A DNA stretch of 46,294 nt from Tannerellaceae bacterium (GCA_021201565.1 JAJQES010000115.1:1-46294), one strand, 5' to 3'. Positions 27,500 through 38,900 are shown, counted from the stretch's first letter. Numbers and translations: made by a program. The notes: generated from the letters alone by a model not told the origin.

Positions 27500-28447
27500 T
27501 TAATAGGCGGATGCTTCATTTAATTTCTGTATTGCTTCCCGGGAGAGGTGTATGTCTGCGCTTTTCAGGATATCTAACTGGCTTTGTCTGGATACGCTGG
27601 CGATGGGGGCGGTGATGGTGGGGCGTTCTTTGAGCCACGCCAGGGCGATCTGGGCCGGGGTGGCCTGTTGTTCTTTGGCGACTTCTTCGAGTGCGGTAAT
27701 AATACGGATGCCCCGGTCATTGAAATAACCTTCCACGGTGCTGCCCCGTTGTTTGCCTTCGAGGTCGGCTTTTGATTTGTATTTACCTGTCAGGAATCCA
27801 CTGGCCAATGAGTAATAACTAATCACTCCCAGGCCGTATTCTTTTATAAGAGATTCATACTCTTTTTCATAGTTCTCCCGGTCGTACAGGTTGTATTCGG
27901 GTTCCAGACAAACATAGGGGGGAAGGTCGTTCTTTTTACTGAACTCAATAGATTCCCGGATGCGGTCTGCTGACATATTAGAGGTGCCTATCCAGCCTAC
28001 TTTTCCTTCTTCGATCAATTGGGCGAATGTGCTGAGGGTTTCTTCGATTGGGGTGGATAGGTCATCATAATGAACGAGATAGAGGTCTATGTAATCGGTT
28101 TGCAGGCGTTTGAGTGAGGCTTCTGCTTCTTTGAGAATATAGGATTTGCGAAGTCCTTTCTGCGTGGGGGAGATTTCACTGCCTACTTTGGTAATAATAA
28201 CCATCTGGTCTCTTTTCCCGGATTTCTTTAGCCAGTTACCTATAATGGTTTCGGATTCTCCTCCTGTATGGCCCGGTACCCATTTAGAGTAACTGTCTGC
28301 CGTATCAATACAGGTAAACCCGGCATCAGCGTAGGCATCTAATATATTGAATGACTCTTTTTCGTCCGCTGTCCATCCAAAGACATTTCCACCCAGCACA
28401 AAAGGAGGAATCTGCAGTTCAGATGATCCGATTCTTCTCTGTTCCAT
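27500..28447 (-). CDS. Aldo/keto reductase
   Basis: CIDTADSYSKW..., TKVG, YIDLYLVHYDD, WIGTSNMS; TIM-barrel AKR pattern. Confidence 0.95.
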   Translation of the reverse strand: MEQRRIGSSELQIPPFVLGGNVFGWTADEKESFNILDAYADAGFTCIDTADSYSKWVPGHTGGESETIIGNWLKKSGKRDQMVIITKVGSEISPTQKGLRKSYILKEAEASLKRLQTDYIDLYLVHYDDLSTPIEETLSTFAQLIEEGKVGWIGTSNMSADRIRESIEFSKKNDLPPYVCLEPEYNLYDRENYEKEYESLIKEYGLGVISYYSLASGFLTGKYKSKADLEGKQRGSTVEGYFNDRGIRIITALEEVAKEQQATPAQIALAWLKERPTITAPIASVSRQSQLDILKSADIHLSREAIQKLNEASAY

Positions 28448-28466
28448 AGTTGTTTTAGTTTAGTAA

Positions 28467-28775
28467 TCAATCCTGTTTTTGTTTTATTCCTGTTTCTTTC
28501 ACCATATAGGTTTTCAGATGCTTATTCATTTGAATGTAACGTACCACTCCAATAATAAACAACCCTACGCCAACGGCAATACTGATCCATGCCAGGATAA
28601 CCAGATGTGAAATATCTTTGATTTGTAATATTCCAATGCCTACCGTCAAGAGATATAAAGAAATCCGGATATAAGAGAACAAGGTCCGTTCGTTGGCCAG
28701 TTTGGTTCTTTCGAGTGCCAGATGGTCTCTGAGGATCAATTGTTCTTTGTTATCGAAATCATCAAAAAATCTCAT
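28467..28775 (-). CDS. DUF202/YidH-family membrane protein
   Basis: DHLALERTKLANERTLFSYIRISL signature plus two more TM segments. Confidence 0.9.
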   Translation of the reverse strand: MRFFDDFDNKEQLILRDHLALERTKLANERTLFSYIRISLYLLTVGIGILQIKDISHLVILAWISIAVGVGLFIIGVVRYIQMNKHLKTYMVKETGIKQKQD

Positions 28776-28849
28776 AGTATGGTTGTCCTTTGGTTGTATT
28801 TTCTTTTATAACAATTGGTTTCAGTTTCTTGTTTGGTTTTGTTATATAG

Positions 28850-28949
28850 AGTACGCAGCTTCGCAGAGAGGCGGTTTTGTTATTTTGAGTTATCAACCTG
28901 CTTATTGCGATGTCTCATCGGAATGTGTGATCTGCGAATGCTGCGTACT
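28850..28949. repeat. Inverted repeat of the ACGCAG/TCTGCG family
   Basis: AGTACGCAGCTTCGCAGA (28850-28867) versus TCTGCGAATGCTGCGTACT (28931-28949), complementary with one bulged base. Confidence 0.8.
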
Positions 28950-28955
28950 GTTTAT

Positions 28956-31900
28956 TTACTTAGTCAGGAATTGTTTGGGCCAGATGAAATTTTGATTCAT
29001 GCGAACCGCCTGCCGGAATTCTTCCTGTGCTTCCTGAGGTTTTCCTTCATCGAGTTTCACTAACCCGTTCAGGTAATGTAAGGTAGCTAACCGTTCCGCA
29101 CGGGAACCGTCTTCACCAAATTTGGAATATTCATCAATTACTTCATGGCTGTTGAGCTGATTCTTAACACGCTCTTTCAGGTTTCCGATCCGTTCGTCCG
29201 CTTCGCTGCTACGTCCTGTTTCCCGCATGGCCTGTGCCTGGAAATAGGCATAATCAGGGTTTCCCCATGGATGAAGCGGCAGGTTGGAGGCGGTTTCAAA
29301 ACATTCACGGGCTTTATCCGTGTTACCCATTTGCTTATATGCCTGTCCCATATAATATAACCCTTTCATATTGTGTCCTCCGCCGGCCGGGCGTCCTACT
29401 TCCAGGTTTTCGGGATACAGGTCTGCTTTCTCAAATTCGTTGATGGCATCTGCATACTTTTTGCTGTTCAGTAGTTTCAGCCCTTTTAGCAGATGGGAAT
29501 CTACATAAATGCTATGTACTTCTCCGCCGCCTTCCCACACATGGAAATGCCGGGTGTCTAATATCCGGATCGCTTTGTCGTAGGCTCCTGTCTCGTTGTA
29601 AAGAGTCAATAACCGGATAACAGCATCATCATGTTTCAGGATAGTCTGCCTGTTTTTCTCCATCAGGGCTAACCGTTCTTTTACCGGCTTCCCGGAACGT
29701 TCATAGAGTTGGTCTAACTCAATGAAGGTACGCGGGTCCGATTGATCTGCCCGGATCGCTTGTTCATAGGCACTAACCGCTTTGCTTAGCTCGCCGGCCT
29801 GGCTGTAACCAAATCCGAGGTTACGGCTTGCCTGTGCAAAAGATGGATTCAACCGGAGTGAGTGTTCCCAGGCATGGATCCCTTCTTCTTTTTGTTCCAG
29901 ATAGTAGTAGAGATTACCTAAGTAGAAGGCTCCTTTGCTGTCGGAAGGGTTAGCGGCTATCGCTTTATTCAATATCTCTATCTCTTCCGGACGGAAAGGG
30001 AATGTATAAGCCGGCGGTTGTTGGGCTGCCTCCCGGAAGGCTGCGTTGGCTTCTGCCTCCTGTCCGTTTTTCAGGGCATAATACCCTTTGTAATAATAGG
30101 TGAGGGGAGAGGTGGCATAAGGTGCTCCGAGCGATAGGGCTTCGTTGAGTAAATCAATGGCTTCTTCGTAGGCACCGATATGGCCATAATCCGTTATTAT
30201 TTCTAAGAATTCCTGGACACGGATGAGGGGATCGCCCCGTTTGTCATCCGCTTTATCCAAAAAGCGGGTACCGGTGCCGGCGAGGATACTTTTCTCGGCC
30301 AGTGACCAGTAATCAAGCGGATCAATAGCGAGTACCTGTTCTATTAGTTTCTCCGCTTCTTTAGCCTGTCCGGTTTTTCTTAACAGATAGGCTTTAAAGG
30401 TCAGTGCTTTCGTATCCCTTGCGCCTACATATACAGATTGATTGATCAGCTCAAGTGCTTTGGGGTAGTCTTTTTCTATGGCGGCGATCTGTGCCAGGGC
30501 AAAATAGGCCGGATGCTGGAAGGTGGGATACCAGGTGGCTTTCCAGTAATGGTCCGCGGCTTTCTTGTAGTTGCCTTGTAGCTGGTTGCTCACTCCCAGA
30601 TAGTAGAGTGCTCCGGGGTCTTTGACGACTGTATAATCTTTGGAAAGACGGTTCACGGCTCGTTGGAGATGTTCTGCTGCCGGCTCCCATTTTCCCATGC
30701 GGGCATACCGGATACCTACGACGGTGTTTACCCGTGCATCCATCGGGTCACGGCGTAAGGCTTCTTCGTAGAAGTCCATCGGGTTCAGGCGGGCGTTGTG
30801 GAATTGTTCGATCCGCAGCCCTGCCAGATAGAGTTCTTCGACTGTGTCGTATTCGCTTACCGGTTTCGTGCCGCTTACTACTTCCGGTAAAGGAAGCTCT
30901 TCCAATACGACGGGTTGATAAGCGACTAACTCTTTCCCTTCCGTACTTAACAGCACTGCTTTCAGGTCTGCGTCCTTTATATGGGGGGGAACGGTTATCT
31001 CTTTTACAAAAGGAGTCGCCGGGTCAATCCCGGTCGTTTCCTGCATGAGCACTTCGTCTCCATGATATAACAGGACCTTAGCACCGGGGAATTTCCCGGA
31101 ACTATTGAACCCTACAAATACTTTATCCGGGGAAATCCGCTCGAGGTTGACGGCTGCATCATCGGTAGCGTTTTTGACGGAACGGATATCCCGGATGGGA
31201 TACCATTTCTGGGTAAACTCCCGTATTTCACCCGGCCCGATCCAACTGTAATCCGGTTGGTTATCTGAGTAGGCACCTACCATTAATTCTAAGTAATGTC
31301 CGTCATGGTCGGATAACATGGTGTTCCACATTTCCGCGCCCGGGTTGTTTCCCCACAGGAAAAACTTCTTTCCATTTACAATATGATGATTGGCTACATG
31401 GACGGTTCCGGCCTGTTTCCCGTGGTCATACCCGGCTAAGAAATCATCTTCAAAATTCCATGCAAAGATGGAGCGGGAGTATCCGGTATAGTTTTTCCAG
31501 TGTGCCAGATTTACCTCTTCACCGCTACCGTGTACGGCTTCCCCATACGGCCAGCGGGTGAAATAGACTTTGGAATGGTCGGTGCCGAACTGAGTGGCGG
31601 GCGGGAAGATCACTTCATAGTCTTCATTACAATGTACGGACACATTGGCCCAATAAAGCATAGACTGTACATACGGGGTACGGTTCATGATCTTTACTTT
31701 GGCTTCTACCCAGGAGCGTCCCGGGTATACCGTCACACCGATGGACCATTTCAGGCGGTGGCGGAGTTCGGTCTCGCCGATCCATATCGTTTTGCTGCCA
31801 TCTTCGTTTTCCACAATTTCCCAGTCGATGCCCATATAACTGGACGGGCGGTGATGGTGGGGAAAATTCCATTCCACTCCCCCGGACAACCACGCTCCCA

Positions 31901-32282
31901 ACATGCCAATCAGGGCCGGTTTAATCCCTGTCTGTTTATAGAAGATCTCGTATCCGTTGGTTTTATCGGTTGCGGACAAAATACGGCCTCCTATTTCAGG
32001 CAGGACACATACATTCAGGTATTCGTTATCTAAATATAATGCGTTGTAGGCCTTATCCTCTTTCTGGTCTGTCAGAATATCGTATAACGGATAAGGATAG
32101 ATATGTCCCTGTGCTCCCTGGTAGACCCGGCCGGTAAAGAAAATAGAATTTCTGTCCGGCTCGCCTATTTCATACGTGGGAAGGACTAACGGTTTTTGTT
32201 CAACTTTTACTGTCTGGGCAACCCCCGGAAGTAAACCGGTAGTAAGTATACAGGATAGGGTGATTAATACTCTTCTTTTCAT
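28956..32282 (-). CDS. DUF5107 domain protein with C-terminal TPR repeats
   Basis: N-terminal mutarotase-like beta-sandwich text (LPEIGGRILSATDKTNGYEIFYKQTG ... GGVEWNFPHHHRPSS) followed by many TPR units (e.g. AFYLGNLYYYLEQKEEGIHAWEHSLRLNPSFAQASRNLGFGY). Confidence 0.85.
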   Translation of the reverse strand: MKRRVLITLSCILTTGLLPGVAQTVKVEQKPLVLPTYEIGEPDRNSIFFTGRVYQGAQGHIYPYPLYDILTDQKEDKAYNALYLDNEYLNVCVLPEIGGRILSATDKTNGYEIFYKQTGIKPALIGMLGAWLSGGVEWNFPHHHRPSSYMGIDWEIVENEDGSKTIWIGETELRHRLKWSIGVTVYPGRSWVEAKVKIMNRTPYVQSMLYWANVSVHCNEDYEVIFPPATQFGTDHSKVYFTRWPYGEAVHGSGEEVNLAHWKNYTGYSRSIFAWNFEDDFLAGYDHGKQAGTVHVANHHIVNGKKFFLWGNNPGAEMWNTMLSDHDGHYLELMVGAYSDNQPDYSWIGPGEIREFTQKWYPIRDIRSVKNATDDAAVNLERISPDKVFVGFNSSGKFPGAKVLLYHGDEVLMQETTGIDPATPFVKEITVPPHIKDADLKAVLLSTEGKELVAYQPVVLEELPLPEVVSGTKPVSEYDTVEELYLAGLRIEQFHNARLNPMDFYEEALRRDPMDARVNTVVGIRYARMGKWEPAAEHLQRAVNRLSKDYTVVKDPGALYYLGVSNQLQGNYKKAADHYWKATWYPTFQHPAYFALAQIAAIEKDYPKALELINQSVYVGARDTKALTFKAYLLRKTGQAKEAEKLIEQVLAIDPLDYWSLAEKSILAGTGTRFLDKADDKRGDPLIRVQEFLEIITDYGHIGAYEEAIDLLNEALSLGAPYATSPLTYYYKGYYALKNGQEAEANAAFREAAQQPPAYTFPFRPEEIEILNKAIAANPSDSKGAFYLGNLYYYLEQKEEGIHAWEHSLRLNPSFAQASRNLGFGYSQAGELSKAVSAYEQAIRADQSDPRTFIELDQLYERSGKPVKERLALMEKNRQTILKHDDAVIRLLTLYNETGAYDKAIRILDTRHFHVWEGGGEVHSIYVDSHLLKGLKLLNSKKYADAINEFEKADLYPENLEVGRPAGGGHNMKGLYYMGQAYKQMGNTDKARECFETASNLPLHPWGNPDYAYFQAQAMRETGRSSEADERIGNLKERVKNQLNSHEVIDEYSKFGEDGSRAERLATLHYLNGLVKLDEGKPQEAQEEFRQAVRMNQNFIWPKQFLTK

Positions 32283-32313
32283 GATATGATTTATTTGGAA
32301 TTTATAGATTATG

Positions 32314-34314
32314 TCAGCGGATTGGTGAGATCCTTGCGGTCCAGCCCCCGCCGGGGTACATATTCATCACCATGGTATCACCGGATGAGAGGGAGACGGT
32401 TTCTTTTTTATAGTCGGTCGCTTCCCGGTCCGAATTGATGCCATCCATAAAGATTTCCGCTTCGTAGTTGCCTTCCGGCAGAAAAGAGAAGTCAATTGTT
32501 TTTTCTCTGGGTGTCCAGTTGGTCATAGCACCCACATACCAGGTCTGGCCTTTCCGCCGGGCCATGATAATATATTCACCTACTTCACCTCCCAGCATTT
32601 TAGTTTCATCGAAGACGGTGGGCACTTTGGCAATAAAGTCTGTGCATTCCTGTTCTTTCATATAGGCCGTGGGACTGTCAGACAACATTTGTATGGGAGA
32701 CTCGAAGATGGTGTACATCGCCATCTGGTGTACCCGGGTACCCTGGCTCATGGGATGTCGGTCAATGGTCCGGTAGGTTTCCTTTGTGCCGTTTTTCATC
32801 GCTCCCGGTGTGTAATCCATCGGACCGGCCAGCATACGGACATACGGGGCTGTCACATCATACCTCGGGAAATCATCCAGTATATTCCCCTGCTCGTCAA
32901 ATGGGGCCCACTTGAAATTTTCCAATCCCTTTACCCCTTCGATACTAACGACATTCGGGTAACTCCGTTGGATACCGGTGGACCGGAATCCGTGCAGATC
33001 CAGCAACAGTTGATTCTCCGCTGCCGCTTCCACAATTTCTTTCATGGATTTGATCATGCGTTGGTTATCATTATCAAAGAAATCGACTTTAAAGCCTTTT
33101 ACCCCCATTTTTGCATAATGGGGAAAGACTGTTTCCAGTTCTTCGGCGGTTTGTTTCCAGCCTGACCAGAGAATGATTCCTACATTCTTCCCGTTTCCGT
33201 ACCGTACTAATTCCGGTATATTCATTTCCGGATGTACATCCATCAGGGAGTTGATACTCCAACCGGCATCCACTACTACGTATTCCAACTGGTTGGCCGC
33301 GGCAAAATCAATGAAATATTTGAACGTTTCCGTATTCATCCCGGCTCTGAAACTAACTCCGGTCAGATTGGCGCTGTTCCACCAGTTCCAGGCCGCTTTG
33401 CCCGGTTTGATCCAGGAAATATCCTGTATTTTGCAGGCGGGAGCGAGCTTTTGGATCATATCATTGTCGGCTAAATGTGCATCCTGGGTACTGATCACGA
33501 CGGCCCGCCAGGGATAGGAACGTTTTCCGTTGGTTTTGGCTATATAACCGGCATATTCAGTAGGAATAAAGATAATGTCGTTGAATTTCCATTCTAACGG
33601 ATAAGGGGCGAATGCTGCTTTCAAGCCGGTGGGATGCTGCGGATCGGACAACAGGAACATACCCGGATAATCCTCTACATCACATTCTAAGATAGCGGCT
33701 TTTTTGCCGTTTCCACAATCTACTAACAGAGGAAGGATGGCGAGTGAGTCGGGAAACATATCCGACAATTTCATTTCATCATAGAAGGATTCAAAGGAAA
33801 AGCTGTACCGGCTGCCTTCATGGGTTTTATTTACATAGGGGATAAAGGCTTTATGATCTCCTGCAAACCGGAATCCGGCTTCTTCATGGAGGATGGTTAA
33901 TTCTCCTTTTCTATCCGTGAGAAAGCGATAGGCAACACCATCGTTGTAGGCCCGGAATTCTACACTGTAATTGCCTGCGCATTGCAGCAGCAGTTGATTA
34001 TAATGGTCGTGGACCTGGCTCTTTTTGTAGAAAGGAGTCCCGAATGAACTGTTGATCTGCTTCCGGGATGTTTTTGTGACTTTTACAGGCTTCCCGAGTA
34101 CCTCCCCTGTCGATAAGGAGAGGGAGATAGCGGAAGGGGTGATGATCTGTGTCTGCTCATGGTCTACCTGCCAGGTAAGTTCTTTTCCGGCCTGTATGGT
34201 GAGCGTGATACAGCCATCAGGCGATTTCAGTTCAAATGTCTTTTGTGCATAACCGGTGGTGTACAGGCACAAAAAGCTGATCAGTAAAGGTAATTTAAAG
34301 ACCGTTTTATTCAT
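32314..34314 (-). CDS. Glycoside hydrolase family 97 protein
   Basis: GH97-like N-terminal beta-sandwich (LKSPDGCITLTIQ), YVVVDAGWS, GVKGFKVDFFDNDNQRM, DLHGFRSTGIQRSYPNVVSIEGVKGLE. Confidence 0.92.
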   Translation of the reverse strand: MNKTVFKLPLLISFLCLYTTGYAQKTFELKSPDGCITLTIQAGKELTWQVDHEQTQIITPSAISLSLSTGEVLGKPVKVTKTSRKQINSSFGTPFYKKSQVHDHYNQLLLQCAGNYSVEFRAYNDGVAYRFLTDRKGELTILHEEAGFRFAGDHKAFIPYVNKTHEGSRYSFSFESFYDEMKLSDMFPDSLAILPLLVDCGNGKKAAILECDVEDYPGMFLLSDPQHPTGLKAAFAPYPLEWKFNDIIFIPTEYAGYIAKTNGKRSYPWRAVVISTQDAHLADNDMIQKLAPACKIQDISWIKPGKAAWNWWNSANLTGVSFRAGMNTETFKYFIDFAAANQLEYVVVDAGWSINSLMDVHPEMNIPELVRYGNGKNVGIILWSGWKQTAEELETVFPHYAKMGVKGFKVDFFDNDNQRMIKSMKEIVEAAAENQLLLDLHGFRSTGIQRSYPNVVSIEGVKGLENFKWAPFDEQGNILDDFPRYDVTAPYVRMLAGPMDYTPGAMKNGTKETYRTIDRHPMSQGTRVHQMAMYTIFESPIQMLSDSPTAYMKEQECTDFIAKVPTVFDETKMLGGEVGEYIIMARRKGQTWYVGAMTNWTPREKTIDFSFLPEGNYEAEIFMDGINSDREATDYKKETVSLSSGDTMVMNMYPGGGWTARISPIR

Positions 34315-34331
34315 GGTAATATTTTTTTGAC

Positions 34332-34371
34332 AAACACACCCGTAGCTTGTTTAGTTACAACGGGTGTGTTT
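34332..34371 (-). promoter_or_regulatory. Intercistronic hairpin between susD and GH97 genes
   Basis: AAACACACCCGT (34332-34343) perfectly inverted at ACGGGTGTGTTT (34360-34371). Confidence 0.75.
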
Positions 34372-34384
34372 TGATGAGTTATTG

Positions 34385-35950
34385 TTATAGATCAGGTACG
34401 ATCAGTTTTTCCTGGTCAGGTATCGGGAAATAATAAAACTGTTCGCTGGCTCCTGTCAGAGAGGCAAATGCCGGATTCAGTGATGTGTCAGCAAGGTCAC
34501 CGTTTGTTATACGGTAATTGCCCTGTAGATGCAGGATCTCATGCCGCTGCATAGTGAAGAACCGTCCCATTACACTCTGTTCATTTCCACAGGTTTCCCA
34601 TCTTCTCTCATCCAGTACGGCTTTTTGGAAGGCTTCTCTGGACATACCATTAGTTACTTTCCGGTCATCCGGTACTTCTGCCCGGTTTTGTACCTGTAAT
34701 ACACAATCCACCACCTCGCTTGTAATAGCTCCGGAACCGAAGGCAACGGCTTCGGCATACAACAGGAGAATGTCAGCATAGCGGAAGAGGAACCGTGTTT
34801 TATCGCCTTGTCCCCAGTTATGATTTTCATCGGTATAGGATTTGGTATCATAATCATAGATCCAGCCTGTACTATTGTCCACATTTTTCTTGTAGTGAGG
34901 ATGTCTCTGGTTCGTGCGCGGACTATCCCAGGGAACCAGTTCGCCTGCGTCTGCAATGTAAATGGTTGTAAAGAAATAAGCCTCTTTGCGCCGGCCTTCC
35001 GGAAAATCGTAAAAGAAATCAAGCGGGGGAAGCAAATCACACCATCCGCCGGCTTCTTCGGGAAACTCACAGGAGGCGCTTGCAAATTCCCACCAGGCAA
35101 AGCTCAGGAATCCACCGAGTACGATCTCTTTGGAATAATTACTCTGGTTGGTTACCAGGGTCCGGATGTCCGGTTCCAGTTCATATCCGTAGGTAGCTTT
35201 GTTATCAATGATCTCTTTGTATTTCGCGGCTGCTTTGTCATACATAGCGGCCCCTTTCTTCAAAGGCCATCCGGCCTGTGTCATAGACACGGAGGCTAAC
35301 AGGGCTTTTGCGGCTGCTTTATTCGGTGAGACATTGATCCCGTTTTTGGAGTAAGGCGAAACGGTATGGTTATCGGGCAGGTAGGCTTCGGCTTTTGCCA
35401 GATCTGCTTCAATCAGTTCATATACAGCTTCCACGGAGGCACGGGGAGTTTCGTAATCTACCTCTACATCTGTGACCAGGGGAACAGATCCCCACAGTCT
35501 TACTAAATAGAAATATTGCAATGCACGGTAGAAATAAGCCTGTCCGATCCGTTCTTCTATGAAAGTACGGTCAATCTCCATAGCTTCGCCATTGTTTATA
35601 ATATTATTACAAGCCTTAATACATACATAATAGTTGGACCAGGAGGTGTATAGGTTTGTGTTTCCCGAATTGTAATAGAACCGGTCGTATTCAGCGAAAC
35701 GGGTTTTATTTCCTGTGTTTTGCGAAGTGACATCATCACCACACCACATGTACAGTTGATTTTCAGTCGCGTTTATAACATTGCGAAATGTCTGGTACAT
35801 TCCTGTGATTGCCATATCGAGACCATTTTCATCCATGAATAAAGATTCTTCGGTGAGCGCACCTTTTGGATCTTCTGAAAGAAAACTATCGCACGAGGTT
35901 GCTATGGTAGCAACGGTCAGTATGCAAAAATAAAAATATATATATTTCAT
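34385..35950 (-). CDS. SusD/RagB-family nutrient-binding lipoprotein
   Basis: ATSCDSFLSEDPKGALTEESLF; RALQYFYLVRLWGSVPLVT; C-terminal YYFPIPDQEK. Confidence 0.95.
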   Translation of the reverse strand: MKYIYFYFCILTVATIATSCDSFLSEDPKGALTEESLFMDENGLDMAITGMYQTFRNVINATENQLYMWCGDDVTSQNTGNKTRFAEYDRFYYNSGNTNLYTSWSNYYVCIKACNNIINNGEAMEIDRTFIEERIGQAYFYRALQYFYLVRLWGSVPLVTDVEVDYETPRASVEAVYELIEADLAKAEAYLPDNHTVSPYSKNGINVSPNKAAAKALLASVSMTQAGWPLKKGAAMYDKAAAKYKEIIDNKATYGYELEPDIRTLVTNQSNYSKEIVLGGFLSFAWWEFASASCEFPEEAGGWCDLLPPLDFFYDFPEGRRKEAYFFTTIYIADAGELVPWDSPRTNQRHPHYKKNVDNSTGWIYDYDTKSYTDENHNWGQGDKTRFLFRYADILLLYAEAVAFGSGAITSEVVDCVLQVQNRAEVPDDRKVTNGMSREAFQKAVLDERRWETCGNEQSVMGRFFTMQRHEILHLQGNYRITNGDLADTSLNPAFASLTGASEQFYYFPIPDQEKLIVPDL

Positions 35951-35985
35951 TTTTATTCTGTTTTTAGAGATTACCGGATAACTAT

Positions 35986-38900
35986 TTAAAAGGAAAGCCT
36001 TGCGCCAAGAGTGAAGGTACGCGGTTGCGGATAGGAAATTCCATCTATCCCCGCGTTGGTATCCGAAGTGGAGTTACCGCTGCCATGACTTGACATGGTC
36101 GTTTCAGGGTCACCCCCTTTGTAGTTTGTGATCGTAAACAAATTCTGTCCGCTTACCGTCAATGTCAGGTCACACGCTTTGATCATAGACTTTGGAAGGG
36201 TATACGAAAAACTGAGGTTTGTTAGTCTTACGTAGTTGGCACTTTCCAGGTATTGATGGGATTCCAGACGGGGATTAACGGTGGTACTAAACGGATTCGG
36301 TACCCATGTATCCTGGTTTTCCGGTGTCCATCGGTTGAACCAACCTTCTGCTCCTGTCATCCATTTTACATCACTGTTCGGCTGATTCATCAGGTAACGG
36401 CCCAGGTTGAGGCGGTCTGCTCCGAATGCACCCTGGAACATTACATTTACATCTAATCTTTTCCAGCTAAAGGTGTTATTCCATCCTAACATCTTATCCG
36501 GAAATGCTTTCCCGATAATGGTGAGGTCTTCAGCAGTAAGAGCATAATCACCATCAAAATCAAGAAACTTATTATCACCCGGCTGCTGCCCCCATTTGGC
36601 TGCTTCGGCTGCTTCATCGGTTCTCCATAATCCCAGCCAGGTATAGCCGAGGATGGACCCCATCGGTTTCCCTACTTCCAGTACGGCAGAGTTAATACTG
36701 GCTCCGTTATTGATCATGGATCCCGGGGAGATTCTGGTTTCACCCCCCAAATCCATGACAGTATTCTGGTTATAGGAGAAATTTAAGGAACTTTCCCACC
36801 GCCAGTCTTTGCTTTGCAGAATAACACCGCTTACCTGCAGGTCAATCCCCCGGTTGCGAACTTCCCCCAGGTTCACCCAGGCAGTTCCGCCTCCGTCGTA
36901 TAAAGGGATAGGTTTCTGTAATAGCAGGTCTTTGGTGTTTTTCTGATACCAGTCCACGGATATATTTAAACGGTTGTTCAGAAATCCCATATCCAACCCT
37001 AAGTCATACTGATAGGTTTTTTCCCAGGTCAGATCCGGGGAGGATGGATTTCCTACTGTGTATCCCGGTAATGTATTGGCATCGTAGTCTCCCCATGTAG
37101 ATGACCAGTCTGCTAACAGGCCAAGAGTTCCATAGGCATTTATACCCTGATTCCCGGTGACTCCCCAGGAGGCACGGAGTTTCAGGTTGTCGAATATGTG
37201 GAGGCTTTTGATGAAACTTTCTTCGGAGGCACGCCAGGCAACAGAAACCGATGGGAAATTGCCCCATCTGTTACTACCCTGGAACTTGGAAGATCCGTCC
37301 CGGCGTACGGTTGCTGTTGCAAAATAACGGTCATTAAACGAGTACATGGCACGTCCGAATACGGAAGCCAGTGAGGATTGACTATACCAGTTGCTTGTCC
37401 GGAGGGTTGTACCCATACCCAGATTCCAATAGCCCACACTTTCTGTGAGTAATTCGGATCCGGTGCCGGAAAGCCCGTTTCCGGTCCATTGGGTGAATTC
37501 GCCTGCGACCATAGCTGTCAGCCGGTGGCCGCCCCACTGGTTGGTGTAGTTTATCTGGTTCAGACTATATAAATCCCAGCTATCCGACCTGGAGTTACCC
37601 GCTTCGTTGGTAGCAGACAAACCATATAATTTGGAATTCAGATAGAAACTTTTATCGGATGTGTAAGTGGCGGCTCCCTGTATATGAATGGACAATCCTT
37701 TGACCGGTAGCCTGAAGGTAAGTTGCAGGTTAGCTGTTGCACCGGTTGACTCAGCATCATTTGGATTTTGTACCAGACGGCCGTACGGGTTTGCCATGAG
37801 ATTAACAATATTGTCTTTTCCCCAGTCTCCATTTTCGTCCCTTAAATTGGTGGTAGGACTGTATGTCAACGCATCGGATAACGGACTACCAATACTTCCG
37901 GTCTGGCCGTTGAGCCCTGACCTCTTTTTATTATAAGCATTTATATCCAGGTCCACAGTCAGCCAATCGGTTGCATCTGCCTGGATATTGGACCGCACGG
38001 CATAGCGGCGCATACTTGATTCAATCAGAATCCCCTGGTTATCCTCAAAATTACCCGAGATAAAATAACGTACTTTATCAAGTCCGCCGGAGATGGATAA
38101 TTTATGATTTTGCGAATAAGCAGTCCTGAAAATCAGATCCTGCCAGTCTGTACCCGCACGGCCGGCACGGAAATCAGCGATCTGGGAGGAGGTAAACGTC
38201 TCATTACCCCGCCATTCGTTCACGGATTCTGCAAAGTCGGCAGCGCTTAACATGTCGTATTTCTTCGCCTGGTGTGACCACGAACTATTGGTTTCAAGGA
38301 CGATATTGGTTTTCCCCTGGGCACCCCGTTTGGTAGTGACCAATACGACTCCATTGGCACCCCGTGACCCGTAGATAGCGGTTGCGGAAGCGTCCTTTAA
38401 TACTTCAATGGATTGGATATCGCTGGTGTTCATATTCAGGGTCGGAGCCGGCACGCCGTCAATGATATATAACGGGTCATTTCCACCATACAGAGAATTG
38501 GCTCCCCGGATACGTACGGATATATCCTTATCAGGTGAGCCTGAGTTGGTCACAACCGTTGCACCCGGCACGCGTCCTTTCAGGATGTCGTCCACCCGTG
38601 TAAGCGGTTGGCTCTGGAACTGGGTAGAGGTGATACCGGAAACCGAACCGGTCAGGTCTGACTTTTTAACCACACCATATCCGATGACGACTACTTCATC
38701 CAGCGTTTGCGCATCTTCAATCAGTTCTATTTTATAAGATGACGCCTGTGTGACCGGGATTTCTTTTGTCAGGTAGCCGATATAAGAGATCGTTAAGGAT
38801 GCAGCCGGAAATACATCCAATGAAAAGTGACCATCCATATCGGTTATTACTCCATTGGTTGTTCCTTTCTCTACCACGTTAGCTCCCAGGATCGGTTCTC

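Noticed and set aside
31500-32033. 177-aa plus-strand ORF
   Set aside because: Antisense to the DUF5107 gene; no motif support
32314-34314. Assignment of GH97 to alpha-glucosidase versus alpha-galactosidase subtype
   Set aside because: Catalytic residue assignment (inverting Glu versus retaining Asp) could not be made safely without an alignment
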